From Rodentibacter ratti (GTDB lineage: Bacteria; Pseudomonadota; Gammaproteobacteria; Enterobacterales; Pasteurellaceae): 64,000 nt of DNA. Both the position numbers and the translations under genes were made by a program. The DNA is taken from NCBI RefSeq assembly GCF_002000485.1, contig NZ_MLAJ01000005.1:137806-201805 (forward strand), in the 5' to 3' direction. Below are positions 1 to 7,667 of this stretch, one piece after another. How positions within the stretch are numbered: position 1 is the stretch's first letter; each line of letters starts with the position of its first letter. The notes under the pieces were generated by a model. The model was not told where the DNA came from. It ran no database searches and saw only the letters and a list, made by a program, of their open reading frames with translations.

Positions 1-932
1 CTATTCTCCCCTTCTGCCTTAGCAACACCATAAGCACTGGCCTTACCTAATCCACCATTCAAATTTATACCAACTTTGGGGTGTCCTATATTTATTCCAC
101 CTCCCAAGTTTATACTGTTAGTTTTAGATTCATTTACGGTAAGCGTGATGGAAGTCCCTGTTGTTTCAGTTTGGGTTAAACTTTCTGTAATAGCATTGCT
201 AATGCTTTCACCAATACTTTGTGTTGCAGTATCATTAAATGAAAGCTGCTGCTTAATTAACGGAGATAATTGGGTCGCTATATTTGCATATTGTTTTTCT
301 GCACTATTTAAATCAATGAGAGAAACGGGTTCTGCTAAAAATAATGCTTGAAAATCTTGTTGCTCTGCTGCATCAATAAACTTTTCTAAGCCTTGCATAA
401 AATGCTCACGTTCATCTAAAGCTAATGAAGGCACGCTAGTTAAGCTGGTCACTGATCGATAGAAATCAAGCTCAGGCGACAACAATTCAAGTATTTCCGA
501 TGGTTTTGCTTCTTTCGTATATTGGCTTCCTGCAAAATGACCTTTTAATACAGCATTAAGTAAATCGCCCCCTTCTTTTCCTTGCCCCTTTGATTTTTTT
601 ACCCCTAAATAAAGTTGAGTAACATTATTTTTACAATCAAGCAGGAGAAAAACGGTATAGCCTTGTGTACCTAACGCATAATAAGTCGAAGTTAAACTTT
701 CTAACATTGATTGTTTATTTTCAAGATTTATTCGCTCTAATCGAAATAAGCTAACATCACTAATACCTAATTTAAGTAATTGTTTTTCATCAAAATCTTT
801 TACTTTATATTTTTCTAAATCAGATAAGTAATTTTTATTTAACCAGTTTTCACCTATATCTAGTATTGCTATTGCCTTATTGAATATCTCTTTAGCCGAG
901 TTATTTTCAGACTTTGTAGCTATGTTTGACAT
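1..932 (-). CDS. Unrecognised protein, possible N-terminal part of a HerA/FtsK-like ATPase (C-terminus beyond window)
   Basis: The minus strand is open from an ATG at 932 to the left edge, about 310 codons, so the C-terminus is missing. A GAGG lies 5' of the ATG, and the gap to the upstream gene is 12 bases, which indicates one operon. The visible part is soluble, with no signal peptide or membrane segment. It has an alpha/beta core (GYTVFLLLDCKNNVTQLYLGV near residue 100, written here as two overlapping blocks GYTVFLLLDC and NNVTQLYLGV), then LKGHFAGSQY, then a Ser/Thr/Asn-rich and Gly-rich stretch near residues 255-300. From memory, this order resembles the N-terminal region of large HerA/FtsK-like ATP-binding proteins. 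The Walker motifs would lie outside the window, so the function is not shown. Confidence 0.6.
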   Translation of the reverse strand, partial: MSNIATKSENNSAKEIFNKAIAILDIGENWLNKNYLSDLEKYKVKDFDEKQLLKLGISDVSLFRLERINLENKQSMLESLTSTYYALGTQGYTVFLLLDCKNNVTQLYLGVKKSKGQGKEGGDLLNAVLKGHFAGSQYTKEAKPSEILELLSPELDFYRSVTSLTSVPSLALDEREHFMQGLEKFIDAAEQQDFQALFLAEPVSLIDLNSAEKQYANIATQLSPLIKQQLSFNDTATQSIGESISNAITESLTQTETTGTSITLTVNESKTNSINLGGGINIGHPKVGINLNGGLGKASAYGVAKAEGEN

Positions 933-944
933 AAAAACCTCATA

Positions 945-1514
945 CTATAATAAACACCAAGTTAAGATTGCAAAAATTACGAGAACACCAATCGCTTTCT
1001 TAGGATTTTCTTTCATCCATTTTGTTGGGTTTTGTCTAAATTTACCAAATTCTTCTTGTATTTTCTCGGTCATTCCTTTCGGATGATGTTTCATTGGGTC
1101 AACAATGATTTTTTCATCTTCTAGAGTGCCCTGTAAATATCTTTTAACATCAATTAAATGAATCATTCTTTCTAATGAAAAATTCACAGTTAAGTAACTT
1201 TTATGATTTAAGAAGTAATCTGCTGTCCAGAGTTCTTTATCTATCTCAATATCTAAGTGAAGTTTTGACACTTCAAACGGAATAAAAATAGGTAAATCCT
1301 GTTCAGCTAAAAATAGCGTTTTAGTCATTAACTCTTCAAAAGATAATTTAGGTTCATTTAAATCCAATTTAATAATTGAACGCAATAAATTAACATTCCC
1401 ACTTTTTAAGGCTTCTTTAATATTAGAATCTGGATTTTTAGCATATTGTGCAATTTTCTCCTTGCATTTTTCTTTTTGATCTGAAAGTAATTGATTGATA
1501 TATTCATTTCTCAT
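945..1514 (-). CDS. Tail-anchored membrane protein of unknown family
   Basis: A 189-residue protein I do not recognise. It starts with an ATG behind a strong AAGGAG site that sits inside the end of the dynamin-like gene, one base after that gene's stop, so translation is probably coupled. The first 165 residues are charged, helical and soluble-looking. The last 18 or so (AIGVLVIFAILTWCLL) form a single hydrophobic segment ending at the C-terminus, preceded by lysines, so the protein is probably tail-anchored in the inner membrane with its bulk in the cytoplasm. There is no signal peptide. Its position between a dynamin-like GTPase and a possible ATPase suggests a membrane adaptor or effector for them; this is inference. 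The base composition is as AT-rich as its neighbours. Confidence 0.75.
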   Translation of the reverse strand: MRNEYINQLLSDQKEKCKEKIAQYAKNPDSNIKEALKSGNVNLLRSIIKLDLNEPKLSFEELMTKTLFLAEQDLPIFIPFEVSKLHLDIEIDKELWTADYFLNHKSYLTVNFSLERMIHLIDVKRYLQGTLEDEKIIVDPMKHHPKGMTEKIQEEFGKFRQNPTKWMKENPKKAIGVLVIFAILTWCLL

Positions 1515-1515
1515 T

Positions 1516-3852
1516 TTAAGCTCCTTGTAAATGCTTATTTCTTTCTAATTGTTCTATAAAATAATTTAATTTGCTATTCAATGCTTCAATTGATTTAACG
1601 ATATTTTCTAGAACCTCACCTTTTTCATCAATTTTTATCGCAATTTTATTCTGGGTATCTTCAAGTATTTTTTTTAATTCCTTTTTAAGATTCTGTTCTA
1701 ATTGCTTACAATAATTTTCAGTTAAATTAGCCGCATTTTGTTTTAAATTATCACTCAACCTATAAATCTCGTTTGAAAAATTAACGTCTATACTTATTAT
1801 TTTTTCTTTAAATTTAGATATATCAACAAATTTAAAATTACGCTTTATATATTCGTAATCAGAAAAATCCAACTTAAAAAAACCTTTAATTTTTTCCCAC
1901 ACGCTTTTTTTTCTTTTACCTACAATCTTTTCTTCTTCATAAATTTCTACATCATCTAAATGTAAATAATGTTGTAGATTTATAGTTTGTATACTGATAT
2001 TTTTCATTATTTCAGTATCACTAAGATTATCAAATAAATCATCAAAATGATCAGAAACTATTTTTTCAAACTCATCATTTAGCCTTTCTAGAGTCTTAGT
2101 TTGAAGTTCAGAATCCAAATTTTCTACTCCAGCACGTAAATCAAAAATTAGATAGTTTAATTCTTGAGCCAATTCACTCATTAACTTGTTAGCTTCATCT
2201 AAAGATAATTCGTCCTCCTGCTTATTAAGCTTTTCTTGATACTTCGCAATTTCAGATGAAATTGCGGAGCTCTTTGCATTGAAAAAATTTGCTATCTCAT
2301 TATCTAGTCCTTCTTCATCCTTTTTTAGCTCATCAATTCTTTGCTCAATATAGTTAGATTTTTTTAGTTTATCTTGAACGTTCTTGAGCCCTTTAGCTAA
2401 CTCATTAAGTTCATCTAGACTTTTTCCCTTTAGATAAATATCAGTATCAACATTCGCTTTGATCTCTGAAATTATTTCTTCCATTGCTTTTATCATCTGC
2501 ATAATACGATATGGTTCATTATATTTTTTAATATAATTCGAAATCGCCATTTCAACTGCTGGTATACCAGAACGCTTTAAAAGGCTATCTTCTAGATCTC
2601 TTAAGTCAGTTCTCATTGGCATATATCTTGATAAATCAAAACGTTCTTCTGATAAAATACATTTTTTTAAGCCATCAAGTCTTAGCTTTTGATTTTCACT
2701 TAATAACTTAATATCCAGCTCTTCAATTCTGGCTAATTTTGCCAACTCCGCAGTGATAGGATAAATTTCAGGGTTTTTAATTCCATGCCTAATTAAATAA
2801 TCCTTCATATCTATAATCGTCTGATTTATATCTTCATCGTCAGTAAAGCATTCATCCATTTTGCTTAGCACAAACATAAAACGATCGGAAGCTAATTTCC
2901 CTTTACTCTTCATTTCTTTCGATATAGCTTTTAATAATTTATCATCATCGTTTGCTTCAGGGTTTTCACTGTTTAACAAATAAACAATTAAAGGATTATT
3001 TTGGGTATCTTTAACTTTCTTAAACATTATATCTGAATGCCTAAGCTTATTAGCACTATTTGGTCCCGGTGTATCACTTAAACGTAATTTTAACTTATAT
3101 GGAACATCAATGTTTATTAAATTTCCTTCTAAATGAATGGTTGCAGTTCTTTTATCTTCGCTTATTTCTTCATTATCAATTTCTTTATTCCAACTAGCTA
3201 TTAATCCTTTTGCCTCCTGAGCTTTTTCAGGTTTAGTTAAATCTAACTGAATATTTTTATCTAGATATTCACCGTTTATATTTTTACGAGAGACAATAAA
3301 CTCACCTTGTTTTAACACAGGATTATGTAAAATTTCTGTAATTCCTGCAGTAGTTGCTTTTTTATGAGCAGGTAATAAATCACAGCCTAACATTGTGTTA
3401 ATAAATGTTGATTTACCAGCAGACATTGTAGCAATAACAAGAACATCAAATACCTTTTCTTCCAATGTTTTAAAGGAATTGTGTTTTTCCATTTTCTCTT
3501 TAAAAATTGGATCTCCTTTCATGTCTTCTAAAAGTATTTCTAACTTCTCTAAACGCTCAGAAGCTGAAAATGGGATTGCATTTACTTTAAAGTTAATGTC
3601 AAATCCTTGAGATTTAGTAGCTCTTTCCACTATTTCGCTCATATCCCGACAATCTACTTCTAAACCTGTAAATTCAAAGTCAAATAATTTACAACCCTCT
3701 AATCTCTCTGACTCTGTATTAAAAAAGTCGCTAATCCAAGATTGTAGATTAAGGTGTCTGTAATCTCTCTCTTGTTCCACCCCATCAATTTTAAAAATCG
3801 CTTTATTTTCTGTTAAAAATGGATTATAGGTCAGTTGAATATGATGTTTCAT
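1516..3852 (-). CDS. Dynamin-like large GTPase
   Basis: A 778-residue GTPase of the bacterial dynamin-like type. About 135 N-terminal residues of unknown fold come first. The P-loop ATMSAGKS is at 141-148, with Ala in the first Gly position. A G2-like KKATTAG is near 164-170, the G3 motif DTPGPNSA at 260-267, and the G4 motif SKMD at 330-333. The order and the DTPGPN motif resemble E. coli CrfC (YjdA), whose P-loop is GTMKAGKS. The rest is mainly long charged helices, with a KKSVWEKIKGFFKLDF segment near residues 630-645 that could be a membrane-binding paddle. No transmembrane helix is visible. The start has AAAAAGGAAAATT before the ATG. Known bacterial dynamins remodel membranes, and some act in phage defence; the role here is unknown. 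The gene is very AT-rich and has no uptake sequence. Confidence 0.85.
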   Translation of the reverse strand: MKHHIQLTYNPFLTENKAIFKIDGVEQERDYRHLNLQSWISDFFNTESERLEGCKLFDFEFTGLEVDCRDMSEIVERATKSQGFDINFKVNAIPFSASERLEKLEILLEDMKGDPIFKEKMEKHNSFKTLEEKVFDVLVIATMSAGKSTFINTMLGCDLLPAHKKATTAGITEILHNPVLKQGEFIVSRKNINGEYLDKNIQLDLTKPEKAQEAKGLIASWNKEIDNEEISEDKRTATIHLEGNLINIDVPYKLKLRLSDTPGPNSANKLRHSDIMFKKVKDTQNNPLIVYLLNSENPEANDDDKLLKAISKEMKSKGKLASDRFMFVLSKMDECFTDDEDINQTIIDMKDYLIRHGIKNPEIYPITAELAKLARIEELDIKLLSENQKLRLDGLKKCILSEERFDLSRYMPMRTDLRDLEDSLLKRSGIPAVEMAISNYIKKYNEPYRIMQMIKAMEEIISEIKANVDTDIYLKGKSLDELNELAKGLKNVQDKLKKSNYIEQRIDELKKDEEGLDNEIANFFNAKSSAISSEIAKYQEKLNKQEDELSLDEANKLMSELAQELNYLIFDLRAGVENLDSELQTKTLERLNDEFEKIVSDHFDDLFDNLSDTEIMKNISIQTINLQHYLHLDDVEIYEEEKIVGKRKKSVWEKIKGFFKLDFSDYEYIKRNFKFVDISKFKEKIISIDVNFSNEIYRLSDNLKQNAANLTENYCKQLEQNLKKELKKILEDTQNKIAIKIDEKGEVLENIVKSIEALNSKLNYFIEQLERNKHLQGA

Positions 3853-3901
3853 AATTTTCCTTTTTGAGATTTAAGTTAATTTTAGTGTTCAATTATATTA
3901 C

Positions 3902-4786
3902 CTAATTATTAGCCACATATACGCTCAATTTCTCTATCATTTTAGCTTGTAGTGCTTCGGGACTAATAATCGTCAAATGGGGTATCCAATACTGCACCAG
4001 TGGTACAATATCCAGTTCGTGGACATTTTCGCTGGCGAGAATCAATTCACCGTTTTCAGATTTATGTACCAATTTTTGATTCGGCAGTAAATTTCGGCGT
4101 AAGAAATAGGGAGCGGCGAAGGCGGAGACTTTAATAAGTACTTCATTTAATTGGTTGCCGTGGGAAATGCTGTCATTTTTTGTGATTTCCTCTAGCAGTT
4201 GCGGATTAGGCGTGAAAAATTCATCTAAAATATCGACCGCACTTAGTTGGGTAAAACAAAAGGTTTTTTGTTTATCTTGATCTGTCCCGATGAGATACCA
4301 AATACCATTTTTATTAATCAGGCTATAAGGGGCGATTTTGTAATATTTGCCTTCTTCGGTATTCAATTTCTTATATTTAAAACTAACGAAATTGCGTTGT
4401 TGAATGGCTTGTTGCAGTTGGTTAAATTCTTTTTCAAGATGATGAATGCTTTCATATTGAAAACCTTTAACTTGCACACTTTGGGTCAGTTTTTCTTGAT
4501 AAAACTGTTGGTCGATTTTAGGGAATAAATCTGCCACGCTCACAAAAAGGGCAAAGCGTTGAATATCTTCTTCCGTGAGAAACCCCAGTCTTTGACGGTT
4601 AATTTTGTAGTATCTTGCGCCTTTTTCTTCCCATTCAAGAAAATCAAAGCGGTTTATATCACGCTGAATGGTGCGTAATGACACATTAAATTCTTCGGTT
4701 AATTGGTGAATATCAAGGCGAATCCCTTGATTGAGTTTGCTTAATATTTTTGCTAAACGTTGTGCGAGTTGGTTATTCTTTTTCAT
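3902..4786 (-). CDS. WYL-domain transcriptional regulator (HTH-WYL)
   Basis: A 294-residue regulator of the HTH_11/DeoR-like plus WYL type. The winged helix is at about 10-60, with recognition-helix sequence SLRTIQRDINR at 36-46. The WYL domain lies at about 122-190 and carries the signature Y-x(n)-P with IWYLIG at 162-167. A C-terminal extension domain ends near 290. WYL proteins sense nucleic-acid or nucleotide ligands and often regulate defence islands (BrxR and CapW are examples). It lies 49 bases upstream of the dynamin-like gene on the same strand, so it may head that operon or repress it. A USS core at 4236-4244 sits inside the gene, unlike in the genes downstream. A dyad at 4799-4815 just before the start is a possible autoregulatory operator. 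Confidence 0.85.
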   Translation of the reverse strand: MKKNNQLAQRLAKILSKLNQGIRLDIHQLTEEFNVSLRTIQRDINRFDFLEWEEKGARYYKINRQRLGFLTEEDIQRFALFVSVADLFPKIDQQFYQEKLTQSVQVKGFQYESIHHLEKEFNQLQQAIQQRNFVSFKYKKLNTEEGKYYKIAPYSLINKNGIWYLIGTDQDKQKTFCFTQLSAVDILDEFFTPNPQLLEEITKNDSISHGNQLNEVLIKVSAFAAPYFLRRNLLPNQKLVHKSENGELILASENVHELDIVPLVQYWIPHLTIISPEALQAKMIEKLSVYVANN

Positions 4787-4798
4787 TTTTTACATCGT

Positions 4799-4815
4799 TG
4801 TGAATTGATGTCACA
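4799..4815. promoter_or_regulatory. Inverted repeat before the WYL gene, possible operator
   Basis: TGTGA-N7-TCACA lies 13-29 bases upstream of the WYL regulator's ATG. It looks like a CRP site, but the spacer is seven rather than six, so autoregulation by the WYL protein is at least as likely. Confidence 0.4.
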
Positions 4816-4901
4816 TAATTTATCAAAAATTTTTTCATTTTAAGTGTCAGGTTGTGTCGAAAACAAAAATTTTTTTATTATTCTGAATATTTTGATTTTG
4901 T

Positions 4902-4918
4902 TAGACTTTTCAGGTCTA
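4902..4918. promoter_or_regulatory. Inverted repeat upstream of the XRE gene
   Basis: TAGAC-N7-GTCTA, 74-90 bases before the XRE start. XRE-family proteins commonly bind such short dyads near their own promoters. No clear -35/-10 pair could be assigned here. Confidence 0.3.
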
Positions 4919-4991
4919 GTGAAGGAATTAAAAGTTGTTTATGTGAGAAAGTCAAGGTTTATTATTGCTGCTTTCAATATAGGGGAAAGCA

Positions 4992-5342
4992 ATGCCGGAC
5001 AAGAAACAACAATTAATGCTTACTGTTGGTCGTGCTATTACTAAATATCGTCAGGCAGCTGGGTTGACTCAGGCGCAATTGGCGGAAATTTTAGATATGA
5101 GCAATGATGCAGTATCGCGAATGGAACGAGGGAAAACCGTTCCTACTATTCTTCGTTTGGTAGAACTATCAGAGATTTTTCATTGTGAGGTTGCCGACCT
5201 TGTGATTGATAGTAGCAATCGATCAATGGATCAAGCCCGTCGTTTAGAGCGTTTATTACAAGAATTAGAAAATGATAAGCGCAGTGAATTATTGGATTTA
5301 GTTGAACGTTTGATCCGATGGGGGAGTGGAAAAAACAATTAA
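4992..5342 (+). CDS. XRE-family helix-turn-helix regulator
   Basis: A 116-residue cytoplasmic DNA-binding protein. The Cro/C1-type helix-turn-helix is at about 10-65, with the typical TQAQLAEILDMSNDAVSRME block near 25-44 and ERGKTVPT after it. The remaining 50 residues are helical (RRLERLLQELENDKRSELLD) and probably dimerise. AGGGGAAAGC before the ATG is a good ribosome site. There is no toxin-like or phage-like partner next to it: the neighbours are the divergent WYL gene and the convergent suhB. The target is unknown. It could regulate itself through the dyad at 4902-4918, or act on the adjacent accessory operon. Confidence 0.8.
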   Translation: MPDKKQQLMLTVGRAITKYRQAAGLTQAQLAEILDMSNDAVSRMERGKTVPTILRLVELSEIFHCEVADLVIDSSNRSMDQARRLERLLQELENDKRSELLDLVERLIRWGSGKNN

Positions 5343-5391
5343 AGGGGAATATCTTTTTTTTCCAAAGATATTGAAAAAACGATAAAAAAAT

Positions 5392-5430
5392 AACCGCACT
5401 TTGAGATATAAAAAGTGCGGTTGTTTTTTT
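5392..5430. terminator. USS-pair terminator between XRE gene and suhB
   Basis: AACCGCACTTT (5392-5402) and AAAGTGCGGTT (5412-5422) form an 11-bp stem with T runs on both sides. It can end transcription from both convergent genes and carries two uptake sequences. Confidence 0.85.
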
Positions 5431-5439
5431 CAAAGTTTT

Positions 5440-6243
5440 TTAGTTTTTAAAATCAGCGCCTAAACAAGGACGAATTTTGTTTATCATCTCTTTTAATACT
5501 CGGCTTGGAGCGGCAATGATATTTCCACTACGTAAATAGCCGTTGCCTGCTTCGAAATCGCAAACTAACCCCCCGGCTTCACGTACAATTAAATCACCTG
5601 CTGCACAATCCCAGGCTTTGATACCCATTTCAAAATAACCGTCAACACGGCTTGCTGCGACATAGCATAAATCTAATGCGGCAGAACCTGTACGGCGGAA
5701 ATCCGCAACATTTTCAATTAATGAGTTCATTATAGCAAATTGGGTTGGCATCAGTTTGGGTTGTTTGAATGGGAAACCGGTGGCAAGAATTGAGCCTTGA
5801 AGTTCACGTTTTGCATCAACCCGTAAACGCACTTCATTTAATTTTGCACCTTCACCACGCACGGCAGTGAATAATTCATTACGGATAGGATCATAAACCA
5901 CGCCAACTTCGGTTCGGTTTTTCACACGGATAGCGATTGATACAGAAAAGTGCGGCAAACCATTCATAAAATTACGGGTGCCGTCTAGTGGATCGATAAT
6001 CCATTGTATATCGCTTTCTTTCCCTTCAATGGCACCGGTTTCTTCAGTGATGATTGTGTGATCAGGATAAGATTTACGGATAATCTCAATAATCTCCGCT
6101 TCAGCAAGTTTATCTACGTTGGTCACATAATCGTTAATACCTTTTTGCGTTGTTTCGATAGTATCACGGCGTTCATAATTTTTAGCAATGACATTGCCCG
6201 CTCTTCGCGCCGCGCGAATGGCGATATTTAACATTGGATTCAT
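5440..6243 (-). CDS. suhB: Inositol-1-monophosphatase SuhB
   Basis: A 267-residue Mg-dependent phosphatase of the inositol monophosphatase family, cytoplasmic. Metal-ligand motifs are present: TEETG near 66-70, DPLDGTRNF at 84-92 and AWDCAAGDLIVREAGG near 210-225. The length equals E. coli SuhB, which also binds ribosomal antitermination complexes and affects rRNA transcription. A TATAAT on the minus strand at 6283-6288, 40 bases from the ATG, is a likely -10 box. It is divergent from comN and convergent with the XRE gene. The suhB-comNOPQ-recC neighbourhood matches H. influenzae. Confidence 0.95.
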   Translation of the reverse strand: MNPMLNIAIRAARRAGNVIAKNYERRDTIETTQKGINDYVTNVDKLAEAEIIEIIRKSYPDHTIITEETGAIEGKESDIQWIIDPLDGTRNFMNGLPHFSVSIAIRVKNRTEVGVVYDPIRNELFTAVRGEGAKLNEVRLRVDAKRELQGSILATGFPFKQPKLMPTQFAIMNSLIENVADFRRTGSAALDLCYVAASRVDGYFEMGIKAWDCAAGDLIVREAGGLVCDFEAGNGYLRSGNIIAAPSRVLKEMINKIRPCLGADFKN

Positions 6244-6354
6244 AATTCCACCAGATTTTAAAGAACAGAAAATTTCCGCGCCATTATAACGGCATTTATG
6301 AAAATAACCAGCTGAAAATCATAAAACAATATTTTTTCCTTATCTTTTTATGGC

Positions 6355-6376
6355 TTTTGCGATCTGAATCGAAAAA
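6355..6376 (+). promoter_or_regulatory. CRP-S (Sxy-dependent) competence site
   Basis: TTTTGCGA-N6-TCGAAAAA matches the CRP-S consensus used for Pasteurellaceae competence genes, including the C6/G17 pair that makes the site depend on Sxy. A TGTACT at 6392-6397 is a plausible -10 box, which would put the site near -40. It drives comNOPQ and perhaps recC. Confidence 0.85.
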
Positions 6377-6442
6377 ATGATTCATTACTGTTGTACTTGC
6401 GAGAAAAGTCATTAAAGTGCGGTCGAAATTGAGGAAAGTTTT

Positions 6443-6958
6443 ATGCGAAAAGGTGCGACATTGATTGAATTATTAATCGGTTTGGCGATTATCAGTATTG
6501 CATTGAGTTTTACTGTCCCCCTCTGGAAAACTGATAATCCCAAGAGAATTTTAGCGAAAGAGCAGCATCGCCTTTATTTATTTTTGCGACAAATCCAGGG
6601 GCGGGCGGAAAATTCTTCCGAGATTTGGTTTATTTTGGCAAACCGTCATCCCACAACGAAGCGTTGGTGTATGACAGCTCAAGTGAAAAATGACAAACTC
6701 TGTGATTGTTTGAATCCCACAGCTTGCCCCAAAGCAGTTTATGCCCACTTTTATTATCCCTATTTTGCGGAGAAAACCATGCTCATCAGTCCGAAGATTT
6801 ATCCCGTGGAAGTGGCGCGTTTTAATGGCATACGCAATACCATTGATTCCAACTGTTTTTTATTGCAAGCAGGCGAGGAACGTACCTTATTTTCCTTTTT
6901 TAATGTAGGTAGTTTGAAATTGAAACCAAATCAATCAGCCAGTGCTTGTGCGAGATAA
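6443..6958 (+). CDS. comN: Competence minor pseudopilin ComN
   Basis: A 171-residue type IV pilin-like protein. The short leader MRKG is followed by ATLIELLIGLAIISIALSF, the class III signal: PilD-type cleavage after Gly4, Glu at +5, then a hydrophobic alpha-1 helix. The periplasmic part has several cysteines (WCMTAQ, CDCLNPTACP) that could form disulfides. GAGGAAAG precedes the ATG. It is the first gene of the comNOPQ operon behind a CRP-S site, so it should be induced with the other competence genes. In H. influenzae these minor pilins belong to the type IV pilus DNA-uptake machine. Start and cleavage site are clear; its position in the pilus is inferred. Confidence 0.88.
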   Translation: MRKGATLIELLIGLAIISIALSFTVPLWKTDNPKRILAKEQHRLYLFLRQIQGRAENSSEIWFILANRHPTTKRWCMTAQVKNDKLCDCLNPTACPKAVYAHFYYPYFAEKTMLISPKIYPVEVARFNGIRNTIDSNCFLLQAGEERTLFSFFNVGSLKLKPNQSASACAR

Positions 6959-6962
6959 TAAG

Positions 6963-7667
6963 ATGAAAAAAGGGCAAACATTATTGGCGTTAATGATTTC
7001 ATTAGCTATTTCATCCGCACTTTTGTTGGTGGTGTCACGGTTTTACACCAATATACAAGTTCAGAATCGACAGATGCTGTTGAGATTGAAACTTCAGGCG
7101 GAATTGCAACGAACGATTCAGCTTATCGGTAAAGATCTTCGTCGTGCAGGGTTTCGGGCATTAAATAATAAGTTAATTGAAAGCAATGTCAGTTTATTTG
7201 AGTTAGACGGAAAAGGCTTGGCACTGTTTATTTCTCAAGCAGACAATGCACCGAGAAATAGTTGTGCTTTATTTTTTTACGATCTCAATGCAAACGGATG
7301 TATCGGTGAAAAATTCACGAAAAATACTTGTTTAAATGGGGGGCAAAATGTGGCAAAAAGCATCGAAAAAGAGCTTTTTGGCTATAAATTGAATAGTAAA
7401 ATGATTGAAACGAAACAAACCTATAAAAGTGCAATTAATAGCAAGTGCCAATCAACTGAATGTCAAAAAGCACTTCAACAAACCGCTTGTAATGCCGGGG
7501 GAGGTTGGACGGATTTACTGGATGAAAATGAATATGAAATTACTCACTTGCAATTTAATTGGGTGGCGGAGGGGAAAGGGGTTGAAATTCAGCTTGCCGG
7601 CAATTTAAAAAGCTATCCGGCTATTCAATATGAAACGGCTATGGTGGTGGCATTGTGGAATCAATGA
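6963..7667 (+). CDS. comO: Competence minor pseudopilin ComO (PilW-like)
   Basis: Starts best at ATG 6963, which gives leader MKKG followed by QTLLALMISLAISSALLLVV; an upstream in-frame ATG at 6942 would spoil the leader. The usual Glu at +5 is replaced by Ala, a feature of some minor pilins. The protein is 234 residues. The N-terminal helix continues into a coiled-coil-like RQMLLRLKLQAELQRTIQLI region, and the periplasmic domain has paired cysteines. It overlaps nothing upstream (4-base gap from comN) and overlaps comP by 13 bases, as expected for translational coupling. It is likely part of the same DNA-uptake pilus as ComN. Confidence 0.85.
   Translation: MKKGQTLLALMISLAISSALLLVVSRFYTNIQVQNRQMLLRLKLQAELQRTIQLIGKDLRRAGFRALNNKLIESNVSLFELDGKGLALFISQADNAPRNSCALFFYDLNANGCIGEKFTKNTCLNGGQNVAKSIEKELFGYKLNSKMIETKQTYKSAINSKCQSTECQKALQQTACNAGGGWTDLLDENEYEITHLQFNWVAEGKGVEIQLAGNLKSYPAIQYETAMVVALWNQ

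Noticed and set aside
4799-4815. CRP site before the WYL gene
   Set aside because: Spacer is seven, not six bases; kept only as an unassigned dyad.
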